From positions 1-8,174 of the forward strand of contig DVMZ01000046.1 of NCBI GenBank assembly GCA_018714725.1: a stretch of 8,174 nt of DNA. Direction: 5' to 3'. The notes under the pieces were generated by a model. That model saw only the letters and a list, made by a program, of their open reading frames with translations. It was not told the origin of the DNA and did no database searches. Within the stretch, counting starts at the first letter, position 1. Each line of letters begins with the position of its first letter. The DNA is from Candidatus Scatosoma pullistercoris (GTDB taxonomy: Bacteria; Bacillota; Clostridia; Christensenellales; Borkfalkiaceae). Both the position numbers and the translations under genes were made by a program. Shown here one piece after another: positions 5,331 to 8,174 of the stretch.

Positions 5331-6778
5331 GAAATCTCACACTTCTGACGGATTTTTACGAAATTACGATGGCTTACGGCTTTTATAAGAACGGAAAGCA
5401 TGAAGAAGAAGCCGTTTTCGACATTTTCTTTCGCCAGAACAACCTGATCACCTATTCGCTGGCGGCCGGGCTGGAACAGGCGATGGACTATCTCCTGAAC
5501 TGGCATCTCACGGAAGAGGACGTCGCCTATCTCCGTTCGCTGAATCAGTTCAGCGAGGACTTTCTCGAATATCTCGCGAATATGCGGTTTACGGGGAACG
5601 TGTACGCGGTGAAGGAAGGGGAACCGGTCTTTCCCGGCGAACCCATTCTCACGATTAAGGCGCCTCTCATTCAGGCGCAGTTCGCGGAGACCGCTTTGCT
5701 CAATATCATCAACCATCAGACGCTGATTGCGACGAAATCGTCCAAAATCTGCCACGCGGCGGGCAAGGGCGCGGTGATGGAGTTCGGGCTCCGCAGGGCG
5801 CAGGGCCCCGACGCGGGCGTTTACGGCGCGCGTGCGGCGATCATCGGCGGCTGTACTTCCACCTCCAACGTGTTGGCGGCGCAGTTGTACGACATTCCGG
5901 TGGCGGGTACGATGGCGCACAGCTGGGTGATGGATTTTGACAGCGAATACGACGCTTTTCTCGCTTACGCGCATGCCTATCCCGAGAACTGCCTGTTGCT
6001 CGTCGATACTTACGACACGCTCCGCAGCGGAGTGCCCAATGCAATCCGCGTTTTCAGGGAGCTGGAAAAAGAAGGGTACCGGCCGCGCGGGATCCGGCTG
6101 GACAGCGGGGATTTTGCCTATCTGTCCAAAAAGGCGCGCAGGATGCTGGACGAAGCGGGATTTCCCGACGCGATTATCTGCGCTTCGGGCGATCTCGACG
6201 AATATTCCATCTCTTCGCTGATGCAGCAGGGCGCGAAAATCGATCTGTGGGGGGTGGGCACGAAGCTCATCACTTCGGCGGATATGCCCGCGCTCGGCGG
6301 CGTCTACAAGCTGGCGGCGCTTATCCGTGAGGACGGGACGGTCGTCCCCAAGATCAAACTTTCCGATAACGCCGCGAAGATCACCAATCCCTCCTTCAAG
6401 AATCTGTATCGGCTGTACGACCGGGAATCGGGCATGGCGGTGGCCGACCTCATTACGATGCGCGAGGAAAAAATCGACGAAAGCCGGCCTCTGACCATTT
6501 TCCACCCGCTGGAAACGTGGAAGCGCTTCAAAGTGAAGAATTTCTGGGCGGAGCCCTTGCTGCATACGATCGTGGAAAACGGAAAACTCGTATATCGTTT
6601 TCCGAAACTGGCGGAAATCCGGGAATTTTCGCAGAAAGAGCTTGCGAAATTCTGGGAGGAATACCTGCGTCTGGATATGCCGGAACTGTATAAAGTGGAT
6701 TTGTCGGAACAGCTGCATTCCCTGAAAAGCAATATGCTCGACAGCATCCGCAGCGGCCGGACGGAGGAGCTGGGCTGA
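5327..6778 (+). CDS. pncB: Nicotinate phosphoribosyltransferase
   Basis: The enzyme joins nicotinate and PRPP, with ATP hydrolysis, to give nicotinate mononucleotide in NAD salvage (Preiss-Handler pathway), in the cytoplasm. The 483-residue length suits the bacterial family. Landmarks are LTDFYEITMAYGF (7-19), FGLRRAQGPDAG (153-164), GTMAHSWVM (194-202) with H198 as the expected phosphorylated histidine, VDTYDT (226-231), IRLDSGDF (256-263), ASGDLDEY (286-293) and GVGTKL (309-314). All main active-site motifs are present, so the enzyme should be active. AGGAG (5315-5319) lies 7 nt before the ATG, which overlaps the lgt stop by 4 nt; the stop overlaps the next ATG by 1 nt. Translational coupling in one operon is likely. 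No NAD-related neighbour is present. Confidence 0.95.
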   Translation: MRNLTLLTDFYEITMAYGFYKNGKHEEEAVFDIFFRQNNLITYSLAAGLEQAMDYLLNWHLTEEDVAYLRSLNQFSEDFLEYLANMRFTGNVYAVKEGEPVFPGEPILTIKAPLIQAQFAETALLNIINHQTLIATKSSKICHAAGKGAVMEFGLRRAQGPDAGVYGARAAIIGGCTSTSNVLAAQLYDIPVAGTMAHSWVMDFDSEYDAFLAYAHAYPENCLLLVDTYDTLRSGVPNAIRVFRELEKEGYRPRGIRLDSGDFAYLSKKARRMLDEAGFPDAIICASGDLDEYSISSLMQQGAKIDLWGVGTKLITSADMPALGGVYKLAALIREDGTVVPKIKLSDNAAKITNPSFKNLYRLYDRESGMAVADLITMREEKIDESRPLTIFHPLETWKRFKVKNFWAEPLLHTIVENGKLVYRFPKLAEIREFSQKELAKFWEEYLRLDMPELYKVDLSEQLHSLKSNMLDSIRSGRTEELG

Positions 6779-7344
6779 TGCCGAAGCTGTACACCCGCCG
6801 CTCTCACGAACGGGAGCTTTCCGCTCTGCGGGAAACTTACGACGGAAGAATCGGAGAATTGCAGGCCGCGCTGGCGGAGCTCAAAGAGGAAAACCGCCGC
6901 CTGTCGGCCGAGGTCGCGCTGTTGTCCTCGCAGAAGCAGGCGGTGTCGGACGCCATGATCGCCGCAGGAGAGAAGAAAAAGCAGATGGAGGCGGAGCTGG
7001 GCGAATTTGTTCGCTCGGAAAAGGCCATCGCCGTACAGTCTGCGGAAAAGGCCCGGGTTTTGTTGGAAGACGTCCGCGCGGCATATCCCGATCGCGCGGG
7101 AAATGCGCGTTTTGCGGCGTTTGAGCGCCGGCTGAACGCCTTGCTCGGCGGGGAAGCGGCGAAGGAGGACGAAATGCCGGTCCGACGGGAAGCGGCCCTT
7201 GCAGAGACCGGCGGAAATGACGGGATCGGGGCGGAAGCGGATCCGGACTCGGAAATTGCCGGGGAGGCCGAGATCGCCGCGGAGGCGGGCGGAGAATGGG
7301 ATCTGAAAGCGGTGCTGGAAACGCTGGGGCTTTCAGATGACTGA
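6778..7344 (+). CDS. Coiled-coil protein, possibly DivIVA-related
   Basis: The 188-residue protein has no signal peptide or membrane segment. Residues about 8-102 are strongly helical with heptad-like spacing of Leu, Ala and Val (for example ELQAALAELKEENRRLSAEV, 27-46), pointing to a coiled coil. Residues 126-172 are a Glu- and Ala-rich linker, probably disordered. The last 16 residues, EWDLKAVLETLGLSDD, form a short amphipathic-looking tail. I do not firmly recognise the family. DivIVA-like coiled-coil genes often stand just upstream of lspA and rluD homologues in Bacillota, and the segment 56-100 is reminiscent of DivIVA helices, but the conserved DivIVA N-terminus is not evident. GGAGGAG (6763-6769) precedes the ATG by 8 nt within the pncB end. 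A 44-nt gap separates it from lspA. Confidence 0.75.
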   Translation: MPKLYTRRSHERELSALRETYDGRIGELQAALAELKEENRRLSAEVALLSSQKQAVSDAMIAAGEKKKQMEAELGEFVRSEKAIAVQSAEKARVLLEDVRAAYPDRAGNARFAAFERRLNALLGGEAAKEDEMPVRREAALAETGGNDGIGAEADPDSEIAGEAEIAAEAGGEWDLKAVLETLGLSDD

Positions 7345-7388
7345 CAAACGGCGGCCGCAGGCTGTGAAAGGAGTTGACAGGAGAGGAT

Positions 7389-8081
7389 ATGAAAGACAAG
7401 ACTAAGGCGGGCGCCGATACGAAGACCCACAAAAACGATTGGCTCGGGGGCGTGTTGCTGTTTGCCGTGCTCATTTTCATCGACCAGCTCACCAAAGCCC
7501 TGGCGGACGCCTATCAGCCGCAGTTCGACATCATCAAAGGCTGGCTCAGCATTACCATCGTATACAATCCCGGCATCTCGTTCGGATTGGCTTCCGATCT
7601 GTCCGTTGGGGCAAAACTTGCCATCGTGATCGGTACGGCGGTGATTATGGCGGCGCTTTCCGTCGCGTGGTTTTTTGTAAACCGGGAACGCCGGCTGGTG
7701 CGGACGGCGCTCGTCTTTATCGTCGCCGGCGGAGTCGGCAATCTCATCGATCGGGTGTATTATCGGGTGTGGGAGCTGGACAATGCCGAAGCGGCGCTTT
7801 TGCACCGCGGCGTCAGGGATATGGTGGACGTCAGTCGGTTTGGCTTTGCCGTCTGCAATTTTGCGGATTTTTTCATCACGGCGGGGGCGATCATGCTGGT
7901 GCTGTCCTTTCTGTTTTTTGACGCCGAAGCATTTTTCCCCGTAGGAAAATATAAGGAGATGCGCGACAGACAGAAACAGGCGGAAGAAGAACGGGAAAAG
8001 CGGAAAAAAGCGGCGGAAACGACGGGAACGGGGCTGGCAAAGCCGGAGCCGCCGCAGGACGGAACAGAAAAGGATGGATAA
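7389..8081 (+). CDS. lspA: Lipoprotein signal peptidase (signal peptidase II)
   Basis: LspA is the membrane aspartyl peptidase that removes the signal peptide from diacylglyceryl-modified prolipoproteins, acting directly after Lgt. Four membrane segments are visible (about 18-35, 76-97, 104-120 and 160-177). Family motifs are IDQLTK (31-36), YNPGISFGL (59-67), GGVGNLIDR (114-122) with catalytic D121, and NFADFFI (157-163) with catalytic D160. The aspartates are 39 residues apart, against about 19 in Pseudomonas LspA, owing to an insertion rich in charged residues near 124-142. A basic, hydrophilic C-terminal tail (about 187-230) also makes it longer than the usual 150-170. I chose the ATG at 7389 because AGGAG (7379-7383) precedes it; an in-frame TTG at 7374 directly abuts the other AAGGAG. 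The 3' end overlaps the next gene by 8 nt. Confidence 0.93.
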   Translation: MKDKTKAGADTKTHKNDWLGGVLLFAVLIFIDQLTKALADAYQPQFDIIKGWLSITIVYNPGISFGLASDLSVGAKLAIVIGTAVIMAALSVAWFFVNRERRLVRTALVFIVAGGVGNLIDRVYYRVWELDNAEAALLHRGVRDMVDVSRFGFAVCNFADFFITAGAIMLVLSFLFFDAEAFFPVGKYKEMRDRQKQAEEEREKRKKAAETTGTGLAKPEPPQDGTEKDG

Positions 8082-8174
8082 GCGTTTTTTTGTGGCGGAG
8101 GAGAGTGCACAGCGGCTGGACGTGTTCCTTTCGGAGCGCACGGAATTGACTCGCTCCCGGGTCAAAAAGCTGAT
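8074..8174 (+). CDS. RluD-family pseudouridine synthase, N-terminus (partial)
   Basis: An ATG at 8074 inside the end of lspA opens 33 complete codons that run off the window. The peptide MDKRFFVAEESAQRLDVFLS, followed by ERTELTRSRVKKL, matches the N-terminal S4 RNA-binding domain of RluA/RluD-type large-subunit rRNA pseudouridine synthases, with the typical QRLDxFLS and (S/T)RSRVxKL. The lspA-then-rluD order is common in Bacillota and supports the call. The catalytic domain lies outside the window, so the modified position cannot be stated. The ribosome binding site is weak, and the 8-nt overlap suggests translation coupled to lspA. Confidence 0.85.
   Translation, partial: MDKRFFVAEESAQRLDVFLSERTELTRSRVKKL

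Noticed and set aside
5117..6718. A 533-codon open frame on the minus strand across pncB and the lgt tail
   Set aside because: It lies wholly antisense to well-recognised enzymes, its translation is rich in Arg, His, Cys and Ser without family motifs, and it is explained by codon bias of the sense genes.
7374..7388. TTG start for lspA five codons upstream
   Set aside because: AAGGAG directly abuts the TTG, leaving no spacing, while AGGAG at 7379-7383 is correctly placed for the ATG at 7389.
6837..8165. A 442-codon minus-strand open frame opposite the coiled-coil gene and lspA
   Set aside because: It covers three genes on the other strand whose families or operon context are convincing, and its own product is low-complexity and Arg/Ser-rich.

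Overview
The window looks like chromosomal DNA from a Gram-positive, Clostridia-type bacterium (Bacillota) of middling GC content. The support is strong AGGAG-type ribosome binding sites, a tetrahydrofolate riboswitch ahead of a folate ECF transporter subunit, a DUF421/DUF4363 membrane pair, and a 3' end in the order coiled-coil gene, lspA, RluD-type pseudouridine synthase. The species cannot be named from the sequence.

Left part (1-1865): two divergent genes share an AT-rich intergenic region of about 180 bp. The minus-strand gene, cut by the window edge, begins with a ribbon-helix-helix-like segment and is probably a regulator. The plus-strand gene encodes a soluble AAA+ protein related to FtsH. 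Its ATPase motifs are intact, but the aromatic pore loop and all metal-binding residues of the M41 peptidase domain appear lost. Two direct copies of an ATAAAA(A)GGGGTCATAA element lie between the genes. One copy sits inside the spacer of a good minus-strand promoter, which suggests an operator. This module is the least ordinary part of the window.

Middle (1866-4070): a minus-strand pair (DUF421 and DUF4363 membrane proteins, 7-nt overlap) runs convergently toward the AAA+ gene and ends at a strong hairpin with a minus-strand T tail. Divergent from it is a folate uptake unit: a consensus promoter, a THF riboswitch aptamer, a hairpin that combines a terminator with sequestration of the Shine-Dalgarno sequence, folT, and a terminator.

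Right part (4055-8174): a probable five-gene operon starts from a near-consensus extended -10 promoter whose -35 box lies inside the folT terminator. The order is lgt (lipoprotein diacylglyceryl transferase), pncB (nicotinate phosphoribosyltransferase), a coiled-coil protein in the slot where DivIVA-like genes often sit, lspA (signal peptidase II), and the start of an RluD-family synthase. Most junctions overlap by 1-8 nt. The operon places both prolipoprotein maturation enzymes together, with an NAD-salvage gene between them. No tRNA, rRNA, CRISPR array, insertion sequence or phage gene was seen.
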